From: Flaviflexus huanghaiensis
Lineage (GTDB): Bacteria > Actinomycetota > Actinomycetes > Actinomycetales > Actinomycetaceae
Length of the DNA: 64,000 nucleotides
Assembly: GCF_014118685.1 (NCBI RefSeq)
Contig: NZ_JACFAK010000005.1
Span: forward strand, 108,615-172,614
Direction of reading: 5' to 3'
A program made the position numbers and the translations under genes. Position 1 is the stretch's first letter; each line of letters starts with the position of its first letter. Below the pieces are notes generated by a model. That model had not been told where the DNA came from, searched no databases, and worked only from the letters and a program-made list of their open reading frames with translations. Shown here piece after piece: positions 33,910-43,652 of the stretch.

Positions 33910-35403
33910 ATGAGAACGATTGAGCAGTGGGTCGGCGGCCAGCCCTTCTATGGTGACCCGGCAGGCAGGATCCCCGTCGAGAATCCAGCGACCGGCGATG
34001 TCATCGCAGAGCTACTGGAGGCGTCGCCCGCAGACCTGGACGACGCGGTTCGAGTTGCGGCCGAGGCACAAAAAGAGTGGGCACGAACGCCGCTCGCAAA
34101 GCGCACAGCCATGATGTTCACCATGAGAGAGCTCGTGCTTGCTCACGAGGACGAGCTTGCGAGGGCGATCGTCACGGAGCACGGAAAGGACTATTCTGAC
34201 GCGGTCGGCGAGATCCAGAGAGGCCGGGAGACACTCGATTTCGCGTGTGGAATCGGTTCCACCCTCAGGGGCGATTATTCTTTTGATGTCTCGGCCGGCA
34301 TCGACGTCCACTCGATCCGCCAGCCCCTTGGCGTTGTCGCGGGGATCTGCCCGTTCAACTTCCCTGTCATGGTGCCGATGTGGATGCATCCTCTCGCGAT
34401 CATGACGGGCAACTCCTTCATCCTCAAGCCAGCTGCCCAGACCCCCTCTGCTTCGCTCATTATCGCCCGGCTCTATAGGGAGGCCGGGCTACCGGACGGT
34501 GTCTTCAACGTTGTCTCAGGTGAACGTGACATCGTCGCCCATATCCTCACTCATCCGGGAATCGACGCGATCTCGTTCGTCGGCTCAACTCCGGTTGCCC
34601 ACATTGTTAGAGACACTGCCACCGCCCACGGCAAGCGGGTGCAGGCTCTCGGAGGAGCCAACAACCACGCGATCGTTCTGCCCGATGCTGACCTCGAGTT
34701 CGCAGCGACCCACATCTCCGCAGCGGCTTTCGGAGCGGCAGGGGAGCGATGCATGGCACTACCCATCGTCGTCACCGTCGGCGGCATCGGCAACGAACTT
34801 GTCGATCGCATAGCGCACCACGCGAAGAAGATCCGCGTTGGCGATGGCATGGATGAAGGGGTCGACATGGGCCCAGTCATCTCAGCGACGGCACGTCAGC
34901 GCATCATCGCGCTCGTCGATGAGGCGGAGCGCGACGGCGCTCGCGTCGTTCTTGACGGTCGAGGTCTCGTTGTCGAGGGGAGGGAAGGTGGCCACTTCCT
35001 GGGGCCAACAATCGTGACGGGCGTGTCGACCGACAGTACTCTCTACCACCAGGAAGTTTTCGGCCCGGTTCTCACCGTCCTCGAGGTAGACACGTACGAG
35101 GATGCCATCGATCTCGTCAACGCGTCACCGTTCGGCAATGGAGCGGCGATCTTCACGAACGACGGGGGTATGGCACGCAGATTCACCCTCGAGGTTGAAG
35201 CGGGAATGGTTGGTGTCAACGTTCCGATCCCAACGCCTGTCGCCTACTATTCGTTCGGAGGTTGGAAGGAGTCCCTGCTTGGGGATCGCCACATCCACGG
35301 CCCGGAAGGAGTCAGCTTCTACACGCGGGCGAAGGTCATCACGACGCGTTGGCCCGATGCAGGAGCACACGGCGCAACGATGTCATTCCGCCGCGACGAG
35401 TGA
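33910..35403 (+). CDS. iolA: CoA-acylating methylmalonate-semialdehyde dehydrogenase
   Basis: Aldehyde dehydrogenase superfamily, 497 residues, oxidising malonate semialdehyde to acetyl-CoA in the last inositol step (mmsA in valine catabolism). Cofactor segment ICPFNFPVMVPMWM, glycine motif FVGSTPVA, and catalytic Cys281 in AAGERCMALP, the arrangement typical of the CoA-acylating type. GGAGGAG precedes the ATG. It ends the plus arm; a convergent cupin gene follows 72 nt later. Confidence 0.93.
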   Translation: MRTIEQWVGGQPFYGDPAGRIPVENPATGDVIAELLEASPADLDDAVRVAAEAQKEWARTPLAKRTAMMFTMRELVLAHEDELARAIVTEHGKDYSDAVGEIQRGRETLDFACGIGSTLRGDYSFDVSAGIDVHSIRQPLGVVAGICPFNFPVMVPMWMHPLAIMTGNSFILKPAAQTPSASLIIARLYREAGLPDGVFNVVSGERDIVAHILTHPGIDAISFVGSTPVAHIVRDTATAHGKRVQALGGANNHAIVLPDADLEFAATHISAAAFGAAGERCMALPIVVTVGGIGNELVDRIAHHAKKIRVGDGMDEGVDMGPVISATARQRIIALVDEAERDGARVVLDGRGLVVEGREGGHFLGPTIVTGVSTDSTLYHQEVFGPVLTVLEVDTYEDAIDLVNASPFGNGAAIFTNDGGMARRFTLEVEAGMVGVNVPIPTPVAYYSFGGWKESLLGDRHIHGPEGVSFYTRAKVITTRWPDAGAHGATMSFRRDE

Positions 35404-35475
35404 CTCGCGGAAAAGGTAGGAATCCGGAGGTCTACCACGAGATAACCTTGTCGACCTGCAGTAGCGTGCGCGGAA

Positions 35476-35796
35476 TCAGCTGTGTTCTTCGACCATGACG
35501 GCAACGATGCCGCTGTCCGCTACCGCCGACTGGGTTTCATCGCGGTCCCATTCGACGAGGATGTCTGGCCCGATAGGATGCTCGACGCCATCAGCTCCCG
35601 TGACCCTGCCGTGACCGGACACGACATACAGTCGGCGGTGCCGGCCTCGGAGAGAAAGTGGAAGCGAGGACCCCTTCTTCAGCTTCACGACGTCGACGAA
35701 CACGTGGTTGGCCACGAACTGACCCGAGTTGAGAACGGAGAAAGCGACGCCGGGGAGATTGTTCGCTTCGGACCATGAAGCCTGTGTGATGATCAT
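35476..35796 (-). CDS. Small cupin-like hypothetical protein
   Basis: A 106-residue protein with a single-domain cupin look: an extended strand (FVDVVKLKKGSSLPLSLRGRHRRLYVVSGHGRV) and GADGVEHPIGPDILVEW, ending VAVMVEE. The metal-binding His pattern of canonical cupins is incomplete. It is convergent with iolA and not obviously part of its operon. Function unknown. Confidence 0.6.
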   Translation of the reverse strand: MIITQASWSEANNLPGVAFSVLNSGQFVANHVFVDVVKLKKGSSLPLSLRGRHRRLYVVSGHGRVTGADGVEHPIGPDILVEWDRDETQSAVADSGIVAVMVEEHS

Positions 35797-35909
35797 GATT
35801 GAAGGCTAGCCGGGAACGTTCGTCCCACGCAGGTCATCGCCTTGCAGGCCCCTGCCAGGAGAAGAACCTCCGCGTTCCAACGGGAGGAGACGTGCGCGCA
35901 CTGACGATC

Positions 35910-36095
35910 TCAGGCGATCATCGCGTAGCCGAGCGCGGGGATGACTGTGGCGAGTGTGAGACTCGCGGCGATGGTGACGGCCGGAGCCGAGAGCGCTACG
36001 CCCACGAGGGCAACGGCGATGACGATGAAAAAGAAGCGAAACACAGGCCGCACGTGAACGGGCGAGTCGACCGGGCGATACTCATGTCCTGACAT
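35910..36095 (-). CDS. Small two-helix membrane protein
   Basis: A 61-residue protein. A soluble N-terminus (MSGHEYRPVDSPVHVRPV) is followed by two hydrophobic stretches at about 19-37 and 40-58. AAAGGA sits about 8 nt before the ATG on the minus strand, which is the main reason to accept this short frame. Function unknown; it lies downstream of the CsbD gene and might share stress control. Confidence 0.55.
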   Translation of the reverse strand: MSGHEYRPVDSPVHVRPVFRFFFIVIAVALVGVALSAPAVTIAASLTLATVIPALGYAMIA

Positions 36096-36251
36096 GGCTG
36101 CGTCCTTTCAGCGATGGGGAACGCTCACACAGGTGACTGTAGCACCGGGAGAGGAACCGCCTTCCGACCAGTGAACCGCACGCGAGACTCTCTCGTCGAG
36201 GGGCGCGTCCGAGGTATCGCTCGGTACTGCCCATTGGCTCATGGACGCAGA

Positions 36252-36282
36252 GAGGGCGGAGGCCGATGTGGCCCCCGCCCTC
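36252..36282 (-). terminator. Hairpin terminator after csbD
   Basis: Positions 36252-36264 pair with 36270-36282 (13 bp with one A-C mismatch, loop GATGT), 15 nt beyond the CsbD stop on the minus strand. GC-rich stem without a U-tract. Confidence 0.6.
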
Positions 36283-36297
36283 CGACGACATGCGGTA

Positions 36298-36504
36298 CTA
36301 CTTGTTGAACATGTCCTTTGCCTTGTCCTTGGCCTCCTGTGCAAAGTCCTTGGCCGATTCTCCGACCTTCTTTGCCTTCGCGCTAAGCTGGTCGCCCTTG
36401 CCCTCGCGCTCAAGCTGTTCGTCTCCGGTTACTTTGCCAGCGCCTTCCTTGGCCTTACCGCCAAGGTCCTCAAACTGGTTCTCGGCCTTATCGTCAGCAC
36501 TCAT
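36298..36504 (-). CDS. CsbD-family stress protein
   Basis: A 68-residue, highly charged, Lys/Glu/Ala-rich protein: NQFEDLGGKAKEGAGKVTGD is the CsbD signature. CsbD proteins are small, hydrophilic, often general-stress induced; their molecular role is unknown. AAAGGAGA precedes the ATG on the minus strand. No certain stress-sigma promoter could be picked out upstream. Confidence 0.88.
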   Translation of the reverse strand: MSADDKAENQFEDLGGKAKEGAGKVTGDEQLEREGKGDQLSAKAKKVGESAKDFAQEAKDKAKDMFNK

Positions 36505-36570
36505 GACATTCTCCTTTGTTCTGGGAACGGTACGTGACTAGTGTGCTGTGGATCGCGCTCGAGAGCATAG

Positions 36571-37878
<1,308 letters not shown>

Positions 37879-37880
37879 CA

Positions 37881-40439
37881 ATGCCTCTCATTCCCATCGA
37901 TTGGCTCTCCGACCACGTCGACACCCCGGAAGGGCTGACCGCTGATGAGCTCGCCGCCGACCTTGTCAAGGTCGGCCTCGAGGAGGAAGAGATCCACCGC
38001 GGTGACATCACAGGTCCGATTGTCGTCGGCCGCGTTCTCTCCATCTCCAAGGAGGAACAGAAGAACGGCAAGACAATTAACTATTGCCGTGTCGATGTCG
38101 GCGATTTGAATGATGAACCTGGCGAGGGTAAGGAGCCGTCCGACGTGCCGTCGCGCGGCATCATCTGCGGTGCACACAACTTCGATGAGGGAGACTACGT
38201 CGTTGTCTCGTTGCCCGGAGCGCTTCTGCCTGGTGGCTTTGCAATCTCTGCTCGCAAGACGTACGGCCACATTTCAGACGGCATGATCTGCTCCATGGCG
38301 GAACTCGGTCTCGGGACCGATCATGACGGAATCATTGTCCTTGCACGTAGCGGTGACGAAGCGGCAATTGCCGCGCTCCCCGCTGTCGGTGAGGACGTTA
38401 TGCACCACCTCGGGCTTGGTCGCGAGACCCTTGAGATTAACGTGACCCCTGATCGGGGCTACTGCTTCTCAATGCGGGGAGTGGCTCGCGAGTATTCTCA
38501 TTCGACTGGCGCCCGCTTCACCGATCCCGGCCTGCCGGAGAACCTCGAAAGTGCCATCCCCGAGCCCAGTGATGAGCCGAACGTCGTCCTGTTGGACGAA
38601 GCGCCGATTAACGCCGCTGCGGGTTGTGACCGGTTCGTCACCCGCGTTGTCCGCGGCATCGACCCGTCCGCACAGAGTCCGGCATGGATGCGGGACCGTC
38701 TCACCGAGGCGGGCATGCGGCCCATTTCCCTTGCGGTCGACGTGACAAACTACGTCATGCTCGATCTCGGCCAGCCGTTGCATGCCTACGACTTCGACGC
38801 GCTGGAACTTCCAATCGTTGTTCGCCGTGCCCGCGCAGGGGAGCGGCTGACAACACTTGATGACGTTGAGCGCACACTTCATCCCGAAGATCTTCTCATC
38901 ACCGATACAGGTGCCGAGAGGATTCTCGGTCTCGCTGGTGTGATGGGTGGGGCGTCGACCGAGATTAGCGAGAGTACTGTCAACGTTCTCATCGAAGCCG
39001 CGCACTTCGATTCGACGAGCATTGCCCGGACGGCGCGACGCCACCGCCTGCCGTCCGAAGCGTCGAAGCGTTTCGAGCGTGGGGTGGACACTCAAATCGC
39101 GCCGGTTGCGGCTCAGCGGGTGGTCGACCTTCTCGTGGAATACGGCGGGGGTGCGGCGTCCGATGCCGTGACGGACGTCGATCACACCGCTCCTCTTCCG
39201 ACCATCGCCTTCGACCCAGCCGAAGTCACCCGCCTGACGGGACTGACCCCCTCGCGTGAGGAAACCGCCGGTATTCTCCGCCAGATCGGATGCCGCGTCT
39301 CTGACAGCTTCGACGTCGCCCCCCCGAGCTGGCGCCCTGACCTGGTCGGTCCTGCTCACCTTGTCGAGGAGATTGCTCGCCTCATTGGGTACGACGAGAT
39401 CGCGACCCTCCTGCCCGCATCCCCAGCTGGTCGGGGCCTGACAGATGTGCAACGCCGTCGGCGAGACATCATGCGAACCCTTGCGGAAATGGGGTGGACG
39501 GAGGCACTGTCCTATCCGTTCGTCAGCGCCTCAGTCCACGACGATCAGGGGATTCCCGACGACGATGAGCGCAGAGCCGCCCTTCGCCTTCGCAATCCAC
39601 TCCAGGATGATGTTCCGCTCATGAGGACGTCGATTCTTGATTCTTTGCTACGCACGGCAGCCCTCAACGTGGCACGGCAGAATGCCGGCACCGCAGTTGT
39701 CGAAGCTGGGCTTGTCACTCATCCGGCTGGCATCACCCCTATCGCCGCTCCGCCAGGGGGTGTGAAGCCCTCCGATGAGGTCATCGCCGCGCTTCACGCA
39801 GCGATCCCAAACCAGCCGCATCACGTTGCCGGGGTTGCTGTACCGCGGACCCTCGGCGCAAGGGCGGGCTTTGAGCCGGTCGTGTGGGACTGGCGCGACG
39901 CTATCGAAGCCGTCCGCTCGATCTGCAGGATCATCGGCCTGTCTGTCACTGTTCACGCGGATTCGCGTGCCCCCTTCCATCCCGGCAGGTGTGCGCGAAT
40001 AGAGGCCGCCGGCACGATCATCGGTTACGCTGGCGAACTTGCGCCCGCCGTCTGTACAGCAGTCGAGATTCCCGCGCGCTCGATCGCGTTCGAGGTTGAT
40101 ACGGACGCGATGAGTGCGGTTCGCGGCGTTGAGCCGATCTCTGTCAAACCCGTGCGTACACATCCTGCGGCCAAAGAGGACATCGCGCTCGTCGTCGCTG
40201 ACTCTGTCACGGCCGCCGAGGTCGAGGCGATCATCCGCTCTGCAGCTGGCGAGCTCCTTGAGGACACCTGGTTGTTCGATGTTTATGCGGGCGAACAGTT
40301 GCCGGACGGGACAAAGTCTCTTGCCTTCGCGTTGCAGTTCCGTGCCGACCACACGCTGACCGCCGAGGAGACAGCCGCAGTCCGCGCAAGAATCGTCAAG
40401 CGCGCTCGGAAGGTGGTCGGCGCATCTCTTCGCGAGTGA
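37881..40439 (+). CDS. pheT: Phenylalanyl-tRNA synthetase beta subunit
   Basis: Structural and editing subunit, 852 residues. Domains in order: tRNA-binding OB fold (about 40-155, GIICGAHNFDEGDYVVVSLP), B3/B4 editing domain (about 215-400), B5 domain (about 415-485), catalytic-like core, and a C-terminal ferredoxin-like anticodon-binding domain (about 755-850). It starts 2 nt after pheS. Its last codons overlap a GTG start, coupling it to the amidotransferase gene. Confidence 0.97.
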   Translation: MPLIPIDWLSDHVDTPEGLTADELAADLVKVGLEEEEIHRGDITGPIVVGRVLSISKEEQKNGKTINYCRVDVGDLNDEPGEGKEPSDVPSRGIICGAHNFDEGDYVVVSLPGALLPGGFAISARKTYGHISDGMICSMAELGLGTDHDGIIVLARSGDEAAIAALPAVGEDVMHHLGLGRETLEINVTPDRGYCFSMRGVAREYSHSTGARFTDPGLPENLESAIPEPSDEPNVVLLDEAPINAAAGCDRFVTRVVRGIDPSAQSPAWMRDRLTEAGMRPISLAVDVTNYVMLDLGQPLHAYDFDALELPIVVRRARAGERLTTLDDVERTLHPEDLLITDTGAERILGLAGVMGGASTEISESTVNVLIEAAHFDSTSIARTARRHRLPSEASKRFERGVDTQIAPVAAQRVVDLLVEYGGGAASDAVTDVDHTAPLPTIAFDPAEVTRLTGLTPSREETAGILRQIGCRVSDSFDVAPPSWRPDLVGPAHLVEEIARLIGYDEIATLLPASPAGRGLTDVQRRRRDIMRTLAEMGWTEALSYPFVSASVHDDQGIPDDDERRAALRLRNPLQDDVPLMRTSILDSLLRTAALNVARQNAGTAVVEAGLVTHPAGITPIAAPPGGVKPSDEVIAALHAAIPNQPHHVAGVAVPRTLGARAGFEPVVWDWRDAIEAVRSICRIIGLSVTVHADSRAPFHPGRCARIEAAGTIIGYAGELAPAVCTAVEIPARSIAFEVDTDAMSAVRGVEPISVKPVRTHPAAKEDIALVVADSVTAAEVEAIIRSAAGELLEDTWLFDVYAGEQLPDGTKSLAFALQFRADHTLTAEETAAVRARIVKRARKVVGASLRE

Positions 40440-41155
40440 AGAGTTTCCTGTTCCTCGTGTGCCGCCCCATGGGAGAAATTGCTGACATGGAGCGGCACGA
40501 GGTTCTCGATCGAGGACGGATCGACGCCGATGACCTTGTCAGTTGTCGGCTCGACCTGTCAGGCCCGCTGCCGCGCCTCGATGACTTCAGCGGAGTCATC
40601 ATCTCCGGCTCTCCTTACAATCTCATGACGGCCGACGAGGCGAAGACTCCGGCTCAGGTTACGACCGAGGAGAAGCTCGCTGACCTGTGCGACGAGATCC
40701 TCGAACGCGATATTCCCACTCTCGGCTTGTGCTATGGGCTTCAGGTCCTCGCTTTACGTGCAGGCGGTAGCCTGACGAGAGACCATGCGGAGAGGATCAG
40801 TGCCCCGATCCTCTCGGTGACGGAAGCGGGTCGTGACGATCCGCTACTCGCGGGGCTGTGGCCGACCTTTCGAGGCTATGTTGGGCACGCTGAAGCCGTC
40901 GGCCGCATACCCGAGTCGATGAGCGTTCTTGTCACGTCCGAGACGGCGCCGGTTCAGATGGGAAAGTTTGGCACCAACGTGTACGGCACGCAGTTCCACC
41001 CTGAAATTAGCCGCGAGGGGGCGCGTTTTCGAATCGGATTGTACGGCGGGACGTATTTCGACCCGCACGACTACGAGGATGTACTGACGGAATGCATGAG
41101 TGCCTACACTGAGGACAGTATTCTTCGGACCTTCATCGAGCTGTATCGGAGTTGA
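40436..41155 (+). CDS. Class I glutamine amidotransferase-like protein
   Basis: A 239-residue GuaA/PuuD-like amidotransferase domain. The triad is Cys99 in LGLCYGLQVLA and His with Glu in YGTQFHPEIS. No synthetase domain is attached. It could release ammonia from glutamine for a partner, or hydrolyse a gamma-glutamyl compound. It overlaps pheT by 4 nt and is 3 nt before a YbdK-type gamma-glutamyl ligase gene, suggesting a shared gamma-glutamyl substrate (inference). Confidence 0.85.
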   Translation: MKSFLFLVCRPMGEIADMERHEVLDRGRIDADDLVSCRLDLSGPLPRLDDFSGVIISGSPYNLMTADEAKTPAQVTTEEKLADLCDEILERDIPTLGLCYGLQVLALRAGGSLTRDHAERISAPILSVTEAGRDDPLLAGLWPTFRGYVGHAEAVGRIPESMSVLVTSETAPVQMGKFGTNVYGTQFHPEISREGARFRIGLYGGTYFDPHDYEDVLTECMSAYTEDSILRTFIELYRS

Positions 41156-41158
41156 CCC

Positions 41159-42313
41159 ATGGATTTCGCCACGTCTGCCCAGTCCACCGTCGGCATCGAA
41201 TGGGAATTGCAGCTCATCGACAAGGACTCTAACGACCTGCGCCAGGCTGCCGGCTTCGTCATGGAGCAGCTGAAAGACAACGACTTCATCCACGCCGAAA
41301 TGTTGCTCAATACGATCGAGATCACCTCTGGTGTCCACACGTCGGTCAATGGTTGCATCGATGATCTCATCTGCGGCGCGGATGCGCTGCGGAAGGTGAC
41401 CGAGCCGCTTCGAATTGACATCGCGACAGCGGGCTCCCATCCATTTGCCGATCCCGCGTACCAGCGGGTCACCGACTCTGCGCGGTACGAGGAGCTCGTC
41501 AACCGCACACAGTATTGGGGCAGGCAAATGTTGCTCTTCGGCACCCATGTTCACGTCGGTCTTGACCGACGCGACAAAGTTCTCCCCATCGTCCGAGCGA
41601 TGCTGACCCGGGCGTTCCACATCCAGGCACTGTCATCCTCGTCGCCATACTGGGCGGGTGAACATACGCAGTATGCGTCGAACCGGGCGATGGTGTTCCA
41701 GCAGTTGCCGACGGCTGGCACACCCCGGCAGTTCGATGAATGGCATGAGCTCGAGCGCTACGCGGCCGACCTGAAGAAGACCGGCGTTATTGAGAACTTC
41801 AATGAGGTCCGCTGGGACATCCGCCCCTCGCCCGGCTGGGGGACGATCGAGACCCGCGTTGCCGATGCGAACACGAACCTACATGAGTTGCGGGCGATTG
41901 CCGCTCTCATCCACTGCCTCGTTGACCATTTCGCAGCCGAGCTTGACGAGGGCCGGGAACTACCGACGCTTCCTGACTGGTTTGTTGATGAAAACAAGTG
42001 GCGTGCAGCCCGCTATGGGATGGACGCGATACTCATCGTCGACCGGCACGGCAACGAGGAGCATATCTCCGACACGGTCAAGGACATGCTCGTTGCCCTC
42101 GAACCGACCGCAGAGAAGCTTGGCTGCCTCGACGACCTTGCCGGAATCACCGACATCCTCGAGATCGGTGCCGCCTATCAGCGGTTCACGGAGGTCGCAA
42201 AGCGACATGGCGGCTCGCTCGATGCGGTCGTCGAACACATGAGGGCGGAGATGAAGGCCGAGAAGCCACTCCCGTCTGCCGCTACCGTTCTCGAAAGGCA
42301 GGGACCCCGATGA
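41159..42313 (+). CDS. YbdK-type carboxylate-amine ligase (GCS2 family)
   Basis: A 384-residue ATP-dependent ligase of the glutamate-cysteine ligase type 2 family. VGIEWELQLID is the family N-terminus, FGTHVHVGLDRRDK and EVRWDIRPSPGWGTIETRV carry metal and substrate residues. YbdK proteins join glutamate to an amine, sometimes cysteine weakly. Actinobacteria commonly use mycothiol rather than glutathione, so the real amine is open. ATG 41159 is 3 nt after the amidotransferase stop, and the end overlaps the SDR gene as ATGA. Confidence 0.88.
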   Translation: MDFATSAQSTVGIEWELQLIDKDSNDLRQAAGFVMEQLKDNDFIHAEMLLNTIEITSGVHTSVNGCIDDLICGADALRKVTEPLRIDIATAGSHPFADPAYQRVTDSARYEELVNRTQYWGRQMLLFGTHVHVGLDRRDKVLPIVRAMLTRAFHIQALSSSSPYWAGEHTQYASNRAMVFQQLPTAGTPRQFDEWHELERYAADLKKTGVIENFNEVRWDIRPSPGWGTIETRVADANTNLHELRAIAALIHCLVDHFAAELDEGRELPTLPDWFVDENKWRAARYGMDAILIVDRHGNEEHISDTVKDMLVALEPTAEKLGCLDDLAGITDILEIGAAYQRFTEVAKRHGGSLDAVVEHMRAEMKAEKPLPSAATVLERQGPR

Positions 42314-43071
42314 AGATTCTCGTTACTGGCGCTTCCCGTGGCATCGGCCGCGCCATAGCTCACGCAATCGCGAGGCCGGGCAGGGAAATCCACGTCCATG
42401 CACGCTCCATCGAGGCGCTCGCCGAGACCGAGGAACTGTGCCGCGCGACAGGCGCTGACATCGTTCGCCATGCAGCTGATCTGTCTCAGCCTTCCGAGGC
42501 CCTCCGGCTTGCCTCGGAGTTACCGGATCTCGACATGCTCGTCAACAATGCGGGTGTGTCAGGCACAGAACGCCTACCGTGGGACATCACTCCAGAGGAG
42601 TTCGATGCGACGCTGAAAACGAACGTCCTCGCCCCATTCATCCTTTCCTCGGCAGCTGCCCGGTCCATGCTCGACCGGGGCGGGTTTATCGTCGACCTGT
42701 CTTCGGGTGCGGCTGTCACGGACCGCGCCGACTCCGCTGACTACTGGGTGTCGAAGACAGCCCTGATGAGGCTTGGCGGCTCGTTCCACGAAGCTGGCCA
42801 CGACAGGGGTCTCAAGGTTTTTGAAGTGGCTCCCGGTGTCGTCCAAACCGATATGACGCTGTCGATGAGGATGCATGATGGGCGCAGCGAGTGGACTGAC
42901 CCATCGGAAGTCGCAGGTATCATCGCGGCGATAGCCGACGGTGAGCTCGACGGGCTGGCGGGAACCCACATCCGTGCAGGCGTGGACACCCTCGACGAGC
43001 TTCGGGCGCGGGCCGCACGTGGAGTTGGCTCGGGGGAGCGCAGGCTGCGTCTCACACCCTGGGGCGCCTGA
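42310..43071 (+). CDS. Short-chain dehydrogenase/reductase
   Basis: Classical SDR, 253 residues. TGASRGIG cofactor motif at 6-13, NNAG at about 79, catalytic Ser in DLSSGAA and YxxxK as YWVSK near residue 145. The start overlaps the YbdK gene (ATGA), so it is the last gene of the pheST-linked chain. Substrate unknown. The next gene is convergent, 20 nt away. Confidence 0.9.
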   Translation: MKILVTGASRGIGRAIAHAIARPGREIHVHARSIEALAETEELCRATGADIVRHAADLSQPSEALRLASELPDLDMLVNNAGVSGTERLPWDITPEEFDATLKTNVLAPFILSSAAARSMLDRGGFIVDLSSGAAVTDRADSADYWVSKTALMRLGGSFHEAGHDRGLKVFEVAPGVVQTDMTLSMRMHDGRSEWTDPSEVAGIIAAIADGELDGLAGTHIRAGVDTLDELRARAARGVGSGERRLRLTPWGA

Positions 43072-43091
43072 CAGTAGCGGTACGCCCGCCG

Positions 43092-43652
43092 TCAGTGGCG
43101 GACGCTGGGTGCTGGTTCGATGGCGAGGTGCTCGACGACCTCGACACCGGGAAACAGCGCGAGGACAGTGCCTGGCAATCTGATTTTCGACGTGCGTAGC
43201 CCGGATCCGATAATGGCGGGGCCACCGAGGACGAGCGGGTCGAGCCATACGGGCCACGAGCTATCGAGCCCCAGCGGCGTGATTGCGCCATACTCCATGC
43301 CGGTTCGTTCAACTGCGGCTTCCATGTGCAGGAATGAGCATTTGCGGACGTCAAGACGTCGCTTAATCGTGTGATTAACATTCGCGCGGGTGGTTGCGCG
43401 CACGCAGCAGGCCGCTAACCTCTCGACACCGTGACGTCGGCCAGCGACAAGGACGCAGTTGACCGAGTCAAAAAGGGCCGTGCCCCATTCGCGGGTCAGC
43501 ACCTCTGTATCGGCGTGGGCTGGGTCGATCTCGGAGACGAGGATTCGGCTCGCGATATCGGGGTTGTGGGCGCCAAACGCCATGATCGAGGCAGCCACGC
43601 TCGGAGCGACCAGGTGGGTATTCTCGAGCGCGGGCGTCCACGTCGGCGTCAC
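43092..43652 (-). CDS. YbaK/ProX-family aminoacyl-tRNA deacylase-like protein
   Basis: A 186-residue YbaK domain protein. RKCSFLHMEAAVERTGMEYGAITPLGL matches the family core (Lys/Cys-x-S and TGxxxGGxxPxGL). Such proteins hydrolyse mischarged aminoacyl-tRNA, but this member's specificity is not deducible. GTG 43652 overlaps the stop of the CNNM gene on the minus strand, so it is translated after it. A longer open frame extending to 43853 is not family-like. Confidence 0.85.
   Translation of the reverse strand: MTPTWTPALENTHLVAPSVAASIMAFGAHNPDIASRILVSEIDPAHADTEVLTREWGTALFDSVNCVLVAGRRHGVERLAACCVRATTRANVNHTIKRRLDVRKCSFLHMEAAVERTGMEYGAITPLGLDSSWPVWLDPLVLGGPAIIGSGLRTSKIRLPGTVLALFPGVEVVEHLAIEPAPSVRH

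Noticed and set aside
38469..39452. 327-residue minus-strand frame opposite pheT
   Set aside because: Antisense shadow of pheT with no family resemblance.
40436..43071. Ergothioneine (egt) biosynthesis cluster
   Set aside because: The amidotransferase is class I with a Cys-His-Glu triad, unlike the class II EgtC, and no egtB or egtD homologue is nearby.
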